The notes under the pieces are model-generated. The model did not search any database. It had not been told where the DNA came from and saw nothing but the letters and a program-made list of their open reading frames with translations. Positions 17,495 through 26,150 of a stretch of 61,579 nucleotides of DNA are shown here, one piece after another. Position 1 is the stretch's first letter. Every line of letters begins with the position of its first letter. The position numbers were made by a program, and so were the translations under genes. Source of the stretch: an uncultured Lachnospiraceae bacterium (GTDB lineage Bacteria; Bacillota; Clostridia; Lachnospirales; Lachnospiraceae); assembly GCA_946566685.1 (NCBI GenBank), contig CAMNXA010000017.1:1-61579 (forward strand), written 5' to 3'.

Positions 17495-17578
17495 TTGTTC
17501 CGAAGGAACACAACTAAAATTGGATTGCGAGGTCCGCGAAGCGGAACTCGCAGAGTTAATTCCGAAGGAATTTACTCT
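17495..17578. repeat. Palindromic repeat element B (three hairpins)
   Basis: A small hairpin TTGTTCC-GAA-GGAACACAA (17495-17513) is followed by GCGAG(G)TCCGC-GAA-GCGGAACTCGC (17527-17551) and GAGTTAATTCC-GAA-GGAATTTACTC (17553-17577). It lies in the 385-bp gap between divergent genes, in the leader of the leftward 751-residue protein. It is inverted relative to element A. Confidence 0.75.
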
Positions 17579-17701
17579 TATTATATGACGATGGCCTCCA
17601 AAATACAAGAATATAGAAAATAGAAAAGCGGGAGATGGATTTTAGCAAAATGCACAAGAAGATAAAAAGTTTTTTGTGCTGTACTTTTAAAAAATTTGTG
17701 C

Positions 17702-17725
17702 TAGAATGAAAATGACAATCTTGTC
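17702..17725 (+). promoter_or_regulatory. Possible extended -10 promoter and small operator for the 17817 gene
   Basis: TGCTAGAAT (extended -10, with TAGAAT at 17702-17707) has no good -35 box. GACAA-TC-TTGTC (17714-17725) is a 12-bp inverted repeat about 7 bases after it, a plausible repressor site. The rest of the gap 17432-17816 holds repeat elements B and E. Confidence 0.4.
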
Positions 17726-17756
17726 GAAAAAGTAAATGATGAGAAAATTTGTTTTT

Positions 17757-17779
17757 CGGGTTCCGCTTTGCGGATCCCG
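17757..17779 (+). repeat. Palindromic repeat element E (single hairpin)
   Basis: CGGG(T)TCCGC-TTT-GCGGATCCCG, the hairpin-2 half of the repeat family alone, 38 bp before the start codon of the next gene and within its likely 5' leader. Confidence 0.6.
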
Positions 17780-17816
17780 TATTATATGAGATTCAGGAAG
17801 AAAGGCAGCAGAAGTT

Positions 17817-18299
17817 ATGGAAAGAAGAACAGAACAGGAGGACATCGCTTATAGACAGCAGATCGTCAATGAATATAAACCCGATGTGGAGAGGCTGGTA
17901 CGGTACCTGCCCTGGCTGGAAAGTAAGACGGGTACCAGTGTACAGCAGACTTATTCCGCTTCCGGGATTGCTGAACATTCGGTGGCATTTCCGGTATATG
18001 ACAGCACAGTGATGAGTTTTGTCAAGGAGGCACAGCGGACCCAGTTGATGGACAGGAACTACATGTATGTTTATTCCCGTTGCAGAATCCGCACAGTGCA
18101 GGATGAGATCAAGGCAATCGAGCGGGCAAGTATCAAAGAAATGGATGTATTAAAAGCGATTCTTTCCAAATATGTGATGGGCGGGATGACGAAAGGAAGA
18201 ATGTGGTCTGAAGCCGTGGAGAGCGGGATATTTCTATATGTGATCAGGAAGATGAAGGCGAATCTGGATTTCTGGGACAGACCGGCACCGACCAGATAA
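17817..18299 (+). CDS. Conserved hypothetical protein
   Basis: A 160-residue soluble protein I cannot place in a characterised family. It has a VERLVRYLPWLESKTG segment, a central HSVAFPVYDSTVMSFVKEA block and a helical C-terminal half (MDVLKAILSKYVMGGMTKGRMW). It lacks signal peptide, membrane segment and metal motif. It precedes a TetR-family gene by 76 bp on the same strand, so the two may be co-transcribed. The ribosome site is weak (AAAGGCAGCAG). Confidence 0.65.
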   Translation: MERRTEQEDIAYRQQIVNEYKPDVERLVRYLPWLESKTGTSVQQTYSASGIAEHSVAFPVYDSTVMSFVKEAQRTQLMDRNYMYVYSRCRIRTVQDEIKAIERASIKEMDVLKAILSKYVMGGMTKGRMWSEAVESGIFLYVIRKMKANLDFWDRPAPTR

Positions 18300-18375
18300 G
18301 TCAAATCAGGGGCGGCAATACAGCCATAGAGGAAGGCAGTCAATCACACTGGAGAAAATTTAGGAGAGAAGATTC

Positions 18376-18960
18376 ATGGGAGAAAAATCGGTACAGAAAA
18401 AGAAATATATTCTGGAGACAGCCAGAAAGGTGTTTGTGGAGAAAGGGTTCAAGAATGTGACCATGAAAGATATCGTGGAAGCCTGCGAGATCAGCCGGGG
18501 CGGTCTGTATCTTTATTTTGACAGCACGGAGCAGATTCTGATGGAAGTGTTGCAGATGGAAGCGGATGAGACGGATGATGTCTTTACGGAGCAGATTACC
18601 CAGGAAGATAATGCAGCGGATATCCTGACACTTTTCTTAAAGGAACAGAAGAAAGAACTTCTGCAAAAGAAGGATAATTTGACTGTTGCAGTCTATGAAT
18701 ATTTCTTTGCCCATAAATCGACTGATAAGAACAATATGCTGCGCAGACAATTTGACGCGGGTGTCAGGGTGATTGAGAAGCTGATTGAGGCGGGAATCGC
18801 CAGCGGCGAGTTTTATTGCGAGGATCCCAAGGGAGCCGCAGCCAACATTATGTATGTGCTGGAGGGCATGAAGATTGATGCGCAGACTTTTGGCATCACA
18901 GAGAAGATGGTGGATGCCCAGTTATTGTATATCATGCAGGGACTGATCATAGAGGACTGA
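18376..18960 (+). CDS. TetR/AcrR-family transcriptional regulator
   Basis: A 194-residue protein with the TetR N-terminal HTH (ILETARKVFVEKGFKNVTMKDIVEACEISRGGLYLYFDSTEQIL, about residues 12-55) and a helical ligand domain. The ribosome site GGAGAG precedes ATG. Its target is not evident: the nearest candidates are the hypothetical gene upstream and the deacylase-like pair downstream, 232 bp away. I see no feature in that 232-bp gap. Confidence 0.9.
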   Translation: MGEKSVQKKKYILETARKVFVEKGFKNVTMKDIVEACEISRGGLYLYFDSTEQILMEVLQMEADETDDVFTEQITQEDNAADILTLFLKEQKKELLQKKDNLTVAVYEYFFAHKSTDKNNMLRRQFDAGVRVIEKLIEAGIASGEFYCEDPKGAAANIMYVLEGMKIDAQTFGITEKMVDAQLLYIMQGLIIED

Positions 18961-19192
18961 TGATGCACAGATTTGAGAACCTGTAATACGAATTCAGGGA
19001 AAATGGGTTGAGAAATCGCCTTTGCGCTGATTAGTATATGAGATTGAATGGGACTGAATAGGAAACTGACGGTAGATAAGATGCTTCGGAAAGACTTTCG
19101 AGGCATTTTGTTTGCGGTCATACAGCGGGTATTTATGCCAGTGTTGTGGATTGTCATGATGGCGGTCAATGGCGCTGACAGGAAGGATTGCC

Positions 19193-20125
19193 ATGTTAGA
19201 AAAAGTATATTCGGCGCAATTGCCGGTGGGGGAAGATCTGGTCATTTATAAGAACAGGATTGCCTGCGAGAATCCTGTGGGAAGAATCGCCGTGGTATCA
19301 GGTACCCATGGAGATGAGCTGGAAGGGCAGTATGTCTGTTATGAGATGATCAGGAGACTGGAAGAACATCCGGAATATCTGCGGGGAACCGTGGATATTT
19401 ATCCGCAGCTGAATCCACTGGGCATCGATATGGCCAGACGCAATGTGCCAAAGATGGAGATGGATATGAACCGGATTTTTCCGGGGAGCATGGATGGGAC
19501 GGTGATGGAACGCGCGGCGGCCTCTGTAGTAAAAGATATCTCAGGGGCGGATGTCTGTATTGATGTCCATGCATCTGACATGTATGTCAGGGAAATTCCA
19601 CAGGTGCGTGTGAGTGCGGAATTTGCCCAGAAACTTCTGCCTTTTGCGAAACTTCTGAATGCGGATATGATCTGGCTGAATGCCACAGCTACAGTGCATG
19701 AGTCTACGCTGGCTCATTCCATGAATATGCTGGGGGTTCCTACCCTGGTGATGGAGATGGGATTGGGGCTTCGGATTACCAGGATTTATGGAGATCAGGT
19801 TGTGGACGGCATTTTTTATCTGATGCGGGAGATGGGACTGTGGACCGGGTCGGTCAGTCCGGTGAGGGAGCCTGTGATATCCAGCGATGGGGAAGTGGAG
19901 TTTATCCGGGCGGAACACGCAGGCATTTTTCTGCCGAATATCGCGCATAGACATTACCTGCATCAGGGGGAAAAGATCGGAGAGATTGTGGATGTATTGA
20001 CCGGTAAAGTCGTGCAGGAGATCGTGGCAAAGAAGGGCGGTGTGGTCTTCACCCTGCGGGAGTATCCTTTTGTTTATGAGGGATCTTTGATCGCACGGAT
20101 ACTGGAGCAGGATACGCAGGCATAA
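19193..20125 (+). CDS. M14/AspA-AstE-type zinc deacylase
   Basis: A 310-residue protein of the succinylglutamate desuccinylase/aspartoacylase group. Zinc ligands are visible as GTHGDELEG (H39, E42) and DVHASD (H126); the likely catalytic Glu is E188 in VMEMGLG, and the substrate-binding MNRIFPGS block is present. Such enzymes remove acyl groups from amino acids or peptides. The start was taken at the ATG behind AGGAAGGA rather than the ATG eight codons upstream. It is followed 23 bp later by a paralogue without the metal site, so the two products probably work together. The substrate is unknown. Confidence 0.8.
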   Translation: MLEKVYSAQLPVGEDLVIYKNRIACENPVGRIAVVSGTHGDELEGQYVCYEMIRRLEEHPEYLRGTVDIYPQLNPLGIDMARRNVPKMEMDMNRIFPGSMDGTVMERAAASVVKDISGADVCIDVHASDMYVREIPQVRVSAEFAQKLLPFAKLLNADMIWLNATATVHESTLAHSMNMLGVPTLVMEMGLGLRITRIYGDQVVDGIFYLMREMGLWTGSVSPVREPVISSDGEVEFIRAEHAGIFLPNIAHRHYLHQGEKIGEIVDVLTGKVVQEIVAKKGGVVFTLREYPFVYEGSLIARILEQDTQA

Positions 20126-20148
20126 AAGAAAAGGGAATGGAGAACGGC

Positions 20149-21084
20149 ATGTATATAGAGGAAATCTACCGGGTGGAAGCACCTTACAGGGAAGATATGG
20201 TGGTGAAGGGCTACCGCTTTGGCAAGGGGGATAAGGCGGCCTGCATTTTGGGACCCATGCGGGGCAGCGAGATACAGCAGCTTTATATCTGTTCCCAGCT
20301 GGTGCGGGTATTAAAGGAACTGGAGGGCAATGGCTGTATCAGTGCCGGCAAGGAGATCATGGTGATTCCGGTGGTCAATAACTATGCCATGAATGTGGGC
20401 AAACGTTACTGGGGTGTGGAAGATGTGGATATCAACCGCAAGTTCCCGGGAAGCAGTTACGGGGAGGCGGCGGCCAGGATTGCCGGCGGTATCTTTGAGG
20501 CTGTCAAAGACTACAGCTACGGGATTCAGCTGGCGAGTTTTTATATGACAGGAGAATTTGTGCCCCATGTGCGCATGATGGAGACGGGGTATCAGAATAC
20601 TTCCCTGGCCAATCTTTTTGGCCTGCCTTATGTGGCGGTCAGGAAGCCGGCGCCCATCGATACGCGGACGCTCAATTATAACTGGCAGGATGAGATGACG
20701 GCAGCCTTTTCCCTGTATACGAATAAAAATACGGAGATAGATGAGGAAAGCGCCAGTCAGGCGGTGGCGGCGGTACTGCGGTTTTTGACCAGAATGGGGA
20801 TCATCCGCTACGAGAGTCACAGCGGGTATATCAGTCATGTGATACTGGAAGAGGATCTGTCCAATATTCATGTGACCTGCGGCGGTATTTTCCGCAGTCT
20901 TGTGAAAACAGGGGCGGATGTGCGTTATGGCAATAAACTGGCGGAAGTGATCGACCCTTACGAGGGAAGCGTGAAAGAGACCGTGTATGCGCCGACAGAT
21001 GGGATTGTGTTTTTCCAATATACGGAGCCCCTGATCATGCAGGGTGAGATGGCATATCGGCTGATTCACAGGCTGCATGCATAG
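20149..21084 (+). CDS. M14/AspA-like paralogue lacking the metal ligands (predicted pseudoenzyme)
   Basis: A 311-residue protein that aligns along its length with the preceding deacylase: the shared NRKFPGS block, the APTDGIVFF C-terminal beta domain and a similar length. The HxxE zinc motif is replaced by MRGSE (residues 37-41), the third ligand region reads IQLASF where the paralogue has DVHASD, and the catalytic Glu region reads FSLYTN. Loss of every metal ligand with the fold kept suggests a non-catalytic partner or sensor. The start was chosen at MYIEE because GGAG lies 6 bases upstream; 20137 is the alternative. The reading frame is intact, so this is not decay. Confidence 0.7.
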   Translation: MYIEEIYRVEAPYREDMVVKGYRFGKGDKAACILGPMRGSEIQQLYICSQLVRVLKELEGNGCISAGKEIMVIPVVNNYAMNVGKRYWGVEDVDINRKFPGSSYGEAAARIAGGIFEAVKDYSYGIQLASFYMTGEFVPHVRMMETGYQNTSLANLFGLPYVAVRKPAPIDTRTLNYNWQDEMTAAFSLYTNKNTEIDEESASQAVAAVLRFLTRMGIIRYESHSGYISHVILEEDLSNIHVTCGGIFRSLVKTGADVRYGNKLAEVIDPYEGSVKETVYAPTDGIVFFQYTEPLIMQGEMAYRLIHRLHA

Positions 21085-21119
21085 AGATAGGGAATCCCAC
21101 AGGATGCAGAGAGATTCCG

Positions 21120-21146
21120 AATCCGTGCATTGAAATATGCCGGATT
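21120..21146 (+). other. Hairpin in the purL leader
   Basis: AATCCG-T-GCAT-TGAAAT-ATGC-CGGATT folds into a 10-bp stem with one bulge, 61 bp before purL. No T-run follows. The purine-riboswitch core sequence is not recognisable, so its role is open. Confidence 0.35.
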
Positions 21147-21207
21147 ATCTGGTAGGATAAAAAAGTAGCGGATTTTAGCTTTCACAAGGATAAGGAGAAA
21201 ATTCATC

Positions 21208-24200
21208 ATGGGCAACGTGAGACGTATTTATGTGGAGAAAAAGGAGCCTTTTGCGGTCAGGGCGAAGGAACTGAAGGAGGAGATTGAAAGTTTTCTGGGG
21301 ATAAAGAGTGTGGAGAAGGTGCGCGTCTTTATCCGGTATGATGTGGAGAATATTTCAGACGAAGTCTTTGAGAGAGCCTGTAAGACGGTGTTTTCGGAAC
21401 CGCCGGTGGATATCTTATATCAGGAACAGATTGAGATTCCGGGGGACGGCAGAGTGTTTTCCGTGGAGTATCTGCCGGGGCAGTTCGACCAGCGGGCGGA
21501 TTCCGCAGTCCAGTGCGTACAGCTTTTGAAGGAGGATGAGAATCCGACCATCAGGACAGCGGTGACTTACTTGCTGACTGGATTGGTCAATGATGATGAA
21601 TTTGAAAAGATAAAGGCGTATTGCATCAATCCGGTGGATTCCAGGCAGACGGATATGGTGAAGCCGGATACGCTTGCAATGGATTATGACGAGCCTGCGG
21701 ACGTGACTGTGTTTGACGGTTTTAGTTCCATGCCGGAGGAGGAACTGCGCAAGCTGTATGATTCTCTGGGACTGGCCATGACTTTTAAGGACTTTTTGCA
21801 TATCCAGCATTATTATAGCGGTGAGGAACACCGGGATCCCACGATGACAGAGATCCGGGTGCTGGATACTTACTGGTCAGATCATTGCCGTCATACCACT
21901 TTTTCTACGGAATTAAAGGATGTGGCTTTTGCGGAAGGGTACTACCAGAAGCCCATCAAGGAGACCTATGAGGATTATTTACAGGTGCGGGAAGAGATTT
22001 TCGCGGGCCGTGAAGATAAGTTTGTCTGTCTGATGGATCTGGCGCTGATGGCCATGCGCAAATTGAAGAAGGACGGGAAACTGAATGATATGGAGGAATC
22101 TGACGAGATCAATGCCTGCTCCGTGGTGGTGCCGGTGGAGATGGACTATGGCGATGGCCCGGTGCGTGAGGAGTGGCTGGTGTTTTTCAAAAATGAGACC
22201 CACAATCACCCGACAGAGATAGAGCCCTTCGGTGGGGCGGCTACCTGTCTGGGCGGCGCGATCCGTGATCCCCTTTCCGGAAGGGGCTATGTCTATCAGG
22301 CCATGCGCGTGACGGGTGCGGCGGATCCCACGGTGCCAGTGGCAGATACCCTGAAAGGCAAGCTGCCCCAGAAGAAGCTGGTGCGGGGTGCGGCGGACGG
22401 TTATTCTTCCTACGGTAATCAGATTGGTCTGGCGACCGGCCTGGTAAAAGAGATTTATCATCCCGACTATGTGGCGAAACGAATGGAAATCGGTGCGGTC
22501 ATGGGGGCGGCGCCCAGAAAAAATGTGATCCGCGAAACCTCCGATCCTGACGATATCATCATTCTCTTAGGCGGCAGGACCGGCCGTGACGGCTGCGGCG
22601 GCGCTACCGGTTCCTCCAAGGTACACACGGAGAGTTCCATTGATACCTGCGGCGCGGAAGTGCAGAAGGGAAATGCGCCTACGGAGAGAAAGATTCAGCG
22701 GCTATTCCGCCGTGAGGAAGTGAGCCGCCTGATCAAGAAATGTAATGACTTCGGCGCGGGCGGTGTGTCCGTGGCCATCGGTGAACTGGCGGACGGCCTG
22801 GTGGTGGACTTAGATAAGGTGCCCAAGAAATATGCGGGTCTTGACGGCACGGAGCTTGCAATCTCCGAGTCCCAGGAGCGTATGGCAGTGGTGGTATCTC
22901 CCGCCGATGTGGATACTTTCCTGGCCTATGCATCAGAAGAAAATCTGGAGGCAGTGCCTGTGGCGGTAGTCACGAAGGAGCCCCGCCTGGTCTTGAAATG
23001 GCGCGGTAAGGAGATTGTGAACCTGTCCAGGGCATTTCTGGATACCAACGGCGCCCATCAGGAGACCAATGTGTCTGTGGACATGCCGGATGAGAAGGAG
23101 AATTACTTTAAGAAGATTGCAACGCCTGCTGTGGCGGAGGCGTTAGAGAAAGATGATGTGAAGGCGGCGTGGACAGCCCTGTTGAATGACCTGAACGTGT
23201 GCTCCCAGAAAGGTCTGGTAGAGATGTTTGACGCTTCGATTGGCGCGGGCAGCGTGTATATGCCCTATGGCGGTAAGTATCAGTTGACGGAGACCCAGGC
23301 CATGGTGGCCAAGCTTCCCGTATTGCAGGGCAAGACAGACACCGTGACCATGATGAGTTATGGGTTTGACCCCTATCTGTCCAGCTGGAGCCCGTATCAC
23401 GGCGCAGTCTATGCGGTGACCGAGTCCATGGCCAAGATTGTGGCTAACGGCGGGGATTACAGAACCATCCGCTTCACGTTCCAGGAATATTTCAGACGTA
23501 TGAGCGAGGAGGCATCCCGCTGGAGCCAGCCGTTTGCGGCGCTTCTGGGCGCTTATGACGCGCAGATGAAGTATGGCCTGCCTTCCATCGGCGGCAAGGA
23601 CTCCATGTCCGGTACCTTCAATGATATCGATGTGCCGCCTACGTTGGTTTCTTTTGCGGTGGATGTGAGCAAGAGCGGCCACATCGTGACACCGGAACTG
23701 AAATGTCCGGGCGACAGACTGGTGCGGTTCCGTATCCCGAGAGACGAGTATGACCTGCCCGTCTATGACAAGGTGATGGCACTCTATGATCAGATTATGA
23801 CACTGATGTCAGAAGAAACCGTAACCAGGACCCATGGGCATGTCACGGCGCAGTTTATGGAGAGAAAGATTGTGGCGGCTTATGCACTGGATGCCAGGGG
23901 CGTAGCGGCGGCGATCAGTAAGATGGCTTTCGGTAACGGCCTGGGTGTGGCGGTGGATTCTTCTTATAAGAAGGAAGCCCTCTTTGACAATGGTATCGGT
24001 GATATCGTGGCGGAAATGCCGGCGGAGGAAGTGCATAAGCTACAGGCGATGTATATTGACTTTGAAGAGATCGGTACGGTGACGGCTAACGGCGTCTTCA
24101 GTTACGGTTCCATGAAGCTGACCCAGGAAGAAGCGCTTGCGGCGTGGACTTCCAAACTGGATAAGGTATTCCCCTACACTGCCAGCAAGGATAAGAGTGC

Positions 24201-25056
24201 GGTGGAATCCAGGGTATATCACACAGATAAGGTTTATGTGTGCAGACATAAAGTGGCAAAACCTTCCGTCTTTATCCCGGTATTCCCGGGAACCAACTGC
24301 GAGTATGACAGCGCCAGGGCTTTTGAGGCGGCAGGTGCAGACGTGACGGTCAAAGTCTTCAAGAATTTGACGGCGCAGGATATCCGGGAGAGCGTGGAGG
24401 TCTTTGAGCAGGCCATCGGCCAGGCGCAGATCATTATGTTCCCGGGCGGCTTTTCCGCAGGCGATGAGCCGGACGGTTCCGCGAAATTCTTTGCCACAGC
24501 TTTCCAGAATGAAAAAATCAAAGAAGCTGTGATGAAGCTGATCAATGAGAGAGACGGTCTGGCGCTGGGCATCTGTAACGGTTTCCAGGCGCTGATCAAG
24601 CTGGGACTCGTGCCTTATGGAGAGATTGTGGGACAGAAAGAGGATTCTCCGACCTTGACGTTCAACACCGTAAACCGTCTTATCTCCAAGATGGCTTATT
24701 TGAAAGTGGTGTCTGATAAGTCTCCATGGCTTGCCGGAGCGGAAGCTGGACAGGTCTACGTGAATCCGGCATCTCACGGCGAGGGACGGTTCGTGGCGCC
24801 GAAGGAGTGGATTGAGAAATTGTTTGCAAACGGCCAGGTTGCTACCCAGTATGCGGATCCGGAAGGAAATGTGTCCATGGATGAAGAGTGGAATATTAAC
24901 GGATCTTATGCGGCAATCGAGGGTATCACTTCCCCTGACGGGCGTATCTTTGGGAAGATGGTCCATGCGGAGAGACGGGGAGAAGGCGTGGCGATCAATA
25001 TTTATGGGGAGCAGGATATGAAGATATTTGAAAGCGGGGTTAGGTATTTTCTGTGA
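21208..25056 (+). CDS. purL: Phosphoribosylformylglycinamidine synthase, single-chain
   Basis: A 1282-residue enzyme that converts FGAR to FGAM with glutamine and ATP in purine synthesis. It has an N-terminal PurS-like region, two AIRS-type halves (HNHPTEIEPFGGAATCLGGAIRD and GGKDSMSGTF blocks) and a C-terminal glutaminase from about residue 1030 with C1123 (GICNGFQ), H1253 and E1255 (HAERRGEG). Bacillus splits this into PurS, PurL and PurQ; the fused form is common in Clostridia. It stands alone, without other pur genes nearby. A ribosome site (AAGGAGAAAA) precedes the ATG and a terminator follows. Confidence 0.96.
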   Translation: MGNVRRIYVEKKEPFAVRAKELKEEIESFLGIKSVEKVRVFIRYDVENISDEVFERACKTVFSEPPVDILYQEQIEIPGDGRVFSVEYLPGQFDQRADSAVQCVQLLKEDENPTIRTAVTYLLTGLVNDDEFEKIKAYCINPVDSRQTDMVKPDTLAMDYDEPADVTVFDGFSSMPEEELRKLYDSLGLAMTFKDFLHIQHYYSGEEHRDPTMTEIRVLDTYWSDHCRHTTFSTELKDVAFAEGYYQKPIKETYEDYLQVREEIFAGREDKFVCLMDLALMAMRKLKKDGKLNDMEESDEINACSVVVPVEMDYGDGPVREEWLVFFKNETHNHPTEIEPFGGAATCLGGAIRDPLSGRGYVYQAMRVTGAADPTVPVADTLKGKLPQKKLVRGAADGYSSYGNQIGLATGLVKEIYHPDYVAKRMEIGAVMGAAPRKNVIRETSDPDDIIILLGGRTGRDGCGGATGSSKVHTESSIDTCGAEVQKGNAPTERKIQRLFRREEVSRLIKKCNDFGAGGVSVAIGELADGLVVDLDKVPKKYAGLDGTELAISESQERMAVVVSPADVDTFLAYASEENLEAVPVAVVTKEPRLVLKWRGKEIVNLSRAFLDTNGAHQETNVSVDMPDEKENYFKKIATPAVAEALEKDDVKAAWTALLNDLNVCSQKGLVEMFDASIGAGSVYMPYGGKYQLTETQAMVAKLPVLQGKTDTVTMMSYGFDPYLSSWSPYHGAVYAVTESMAKIVANGGDYRTIRFTFQEYFRRMSEEASRWSQPFAALLGAYDAQMKYGLPSIGGKDSMSGTFNDIDVPPTLVSFAVDVSKSGHIVTPELKCPGDRLVRFRIPRDEYDLPVYDKVMALYDQIMTLMSEETVTRTHGHVTAQFMERKIVAAYALDARGVAAAISKMAFGNGLGVAVDSSYKKEALFDNGIGDIVAEMPAEEVHKLQAMYIDFEEIGTVTANGVFSYGSMKLTQEEALAAWTSKLDKVFPYTASKDKSAVESRVYHTDKVYVCRHKVAKPSVFIPVFPGTNCEYDSARAFEAAGADVTVKVFKNLTAQDIRESVEVFEQAIGQAQIIMFPGGFSAGDEPDGSAKFFATAFQNEKIKEAVMKLINERDGLALGICNGFQALIKLGLVPYGEIVGQKEDSPTLTFNTVNRLISKMAYLKVVSDKSPWLAGAEAGQVYVNPASHGEGRFVAPKEWIEKLFANGQVATQYADPEGNVSMDEEWNINGSYAAIEGITSPDGRIFGKMVHAERRGEGVAINIYGEQDMKIFESGVRYFL

Positions 25057-25102
25057 GGTGAATAACTGAGGAAAACATATAGGGTGTTATAAGTAAAATA
25101 AA

Positions 25103-25144
25103 GGCGGCTTTGGAATGGAGTTAGACATTCCAGGGCCGCTTTTT
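25103..25144 (+). terminator. Terminator of purL
   Basis: A GC-rich stem (GGCGGC...GGAATG paired with CATTCC...GGCCGC, small internal loop) with a TTTTT tail, starting 47 bp after the purL stop codon. The convergent methyltransferase gene ends 66 bp further on. Confidence 0.75.
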
Positions 25145-25209
25145 GAGGGGTTCCTTAAGATATTCTATCCTGGACGGGCTGGTGTATTGGATATGCCTGC
25201 CATGGATGA

Positions 25210-25830
25210 TTATGGGATTCTTCGGGCGACTATTTTGTTTGAGGCATGTAAGTGTTTGGGGACGCCGGGGTGCTCATCCTCGAAGACGTATGACTTAAAC
25301 TGTAGGATTTCCCAATCGGCATATAATTCTTGTATTTCTCCGTCTTTTGCGAGGCCGATTGCGAAGGGGGCGATGTCGTCTGAGGCGGGTATTGTGTCGG
25401 TAAAGATCTGCATGATATGGATGCCGTTTATATTGGTATGTGCTTTGGCTTGGCGTATGAAGGTTTTCCAATCTGTCTTTGCTACGAAATGTAAGGTTCC
25501 GAAAGACATTACCATATCGTAATTTTTATTGAATTGATATGTGGTCAGGTCTGCGGTAAATGCATTTAAGTGGATGTTGCTTTTCTGACATCGCCGTTGC
25601 AGTTTCGCAATGCCGTGTTCTGAGAGGTCGAAGGCATCAACGTTACAATACCCCTGTTTTGCCAAATAGAAAGCATTTTGGCCTTCTCCGCACCCAACAT
25701 CGATTATGTTTGACTGTCTGTCCAGTAAATGCTCAAATTCTTTCAGGGTCGTATTTGGTTCGGAAGAGAAGGCGGTACTATTTTCGTCCTGATATGCTTG
25801 TTCCCAAAAAGGTTTCAAATCTTTGTTCAT
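25210..25830 (-). CDS. Class I SAM-dependent methyltransferase (TehB-like)
   Basis: A 206-residue protein. It starts with PFWEQAYQ, has SAM motif I as NIIDVGCGEGQNAFYLAKQGY (about residues 41-61), an acidic ADLTTY post-motif and MVMSFGTLHFV. The layout matches the TehB/thiopurine-type methyltransferases, which methylate small molecules including chalcogen or thiol compounds. The real substrate is not known. It is transcribed towards purL and alone. The ribosome site is AGGAGGCGC before ATG. Confidence 0.85.
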   Translation of the reverse strand: MNKDLKPFWEQAYQDENSTAFSSEPNTTLKEFEHLLDRQSNIIDVGCGEGQNAFYLAKQGYCNVDAFDLSEHGIAKLQRRCQKSNIHLNAFTADLTTYQFNKNYDMVMSFGTLHFVAKTDWKTFIRQAKAHTNINGIHIMQIFTDTIPASDDIAPFAIGLAKDGEIQELYADWEILQFKSYVFEDEHPGVPKHLHASNKIVARRIP

Positions 25831-25931
25831 TTGCGCCTCCTGTCAAGTATAACAACCTTATGTGTGATTAATTTTATACACGGTATCATAATTGTTTTTT
25901 CCTGTCAATGCTTTATTTGTTGATGAATAAC

Positions 25932-25972
25932 CTGATGTATAACAATGACAAATAACAATTGTTATACATCAG
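25932..25972. repeat. Perfect 15-bp inverted repeat
   Basis: CTGATGTATAACAAT and ATTGTTATACATCAG flank an 11-nt AT-rich loop. It lies about 100 bp upstream of the leftward methyltransferase gene and 88 bp left of the padR promoter palindrome. It has no T-run, so it is more likely a protein-binding site than a terminator. The gap 25831-26150 otherwise holds only the padR promoter. Confidence 0.6.
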
Positions 25973-26057
25973 ACAACAATACGTATTTTAGGGTAAAACG
26001 ATATGGATGCATTGTAATAATTTATAACAAGCAATGGCTTTGATTTTCTATTCTGTG

Positions 26058-26103
26058 TTGACCATAGTATAATTTTATATTATTATAAAATTATACTATG
26101 GTC
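26058..26103 (+). promoter_or_regulatory. padR promoter embedded in a perfect 20-bp palindrome
   Basis: TTGACC (26058-26063), 17-bp spacer, TATTAT (26081-26086). The inverted repeat has arms 26060-26079 and 26084-26103 with a 4-bp centre (TTAT), every base paired. It spans most of the -35 box, the spacer and the whole -10 box. A dimeric regulator bound here would exclude RNA polymerase. The gene 48 bp downstream encodes a PadR-type regulator, so auto-repression is the simplest reading. Confidence 0.75.
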
Positions 26104-26150
26104 ATGTTTTTCAGATGAAAAGATATATAGATAGAAACGGAGGCAGAAGA

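Noticed and set aside
17432..17608. 59-codon N-terminal extension of the 751-residue protein
   Set aside because: The extension is translated from palindromic repeat element B, and the internal ATG has a much better ribosome site.
19048..19251. 67-codon plus-strand frame before the first deacylase gene
   Set aside because: It overlaps the deacylase start in another frame and has no ribosome site.
21085..21207. Purine riboswitch before purL
   Set aside because: A hairpin is present but the conserved purine-aptamer core and loop-loop elements are not recognisable.
24040..24966. 308-codon minus-strand frame inside purL
   Set aside because: Antisense to the glutaminase domain and without recognisable content.
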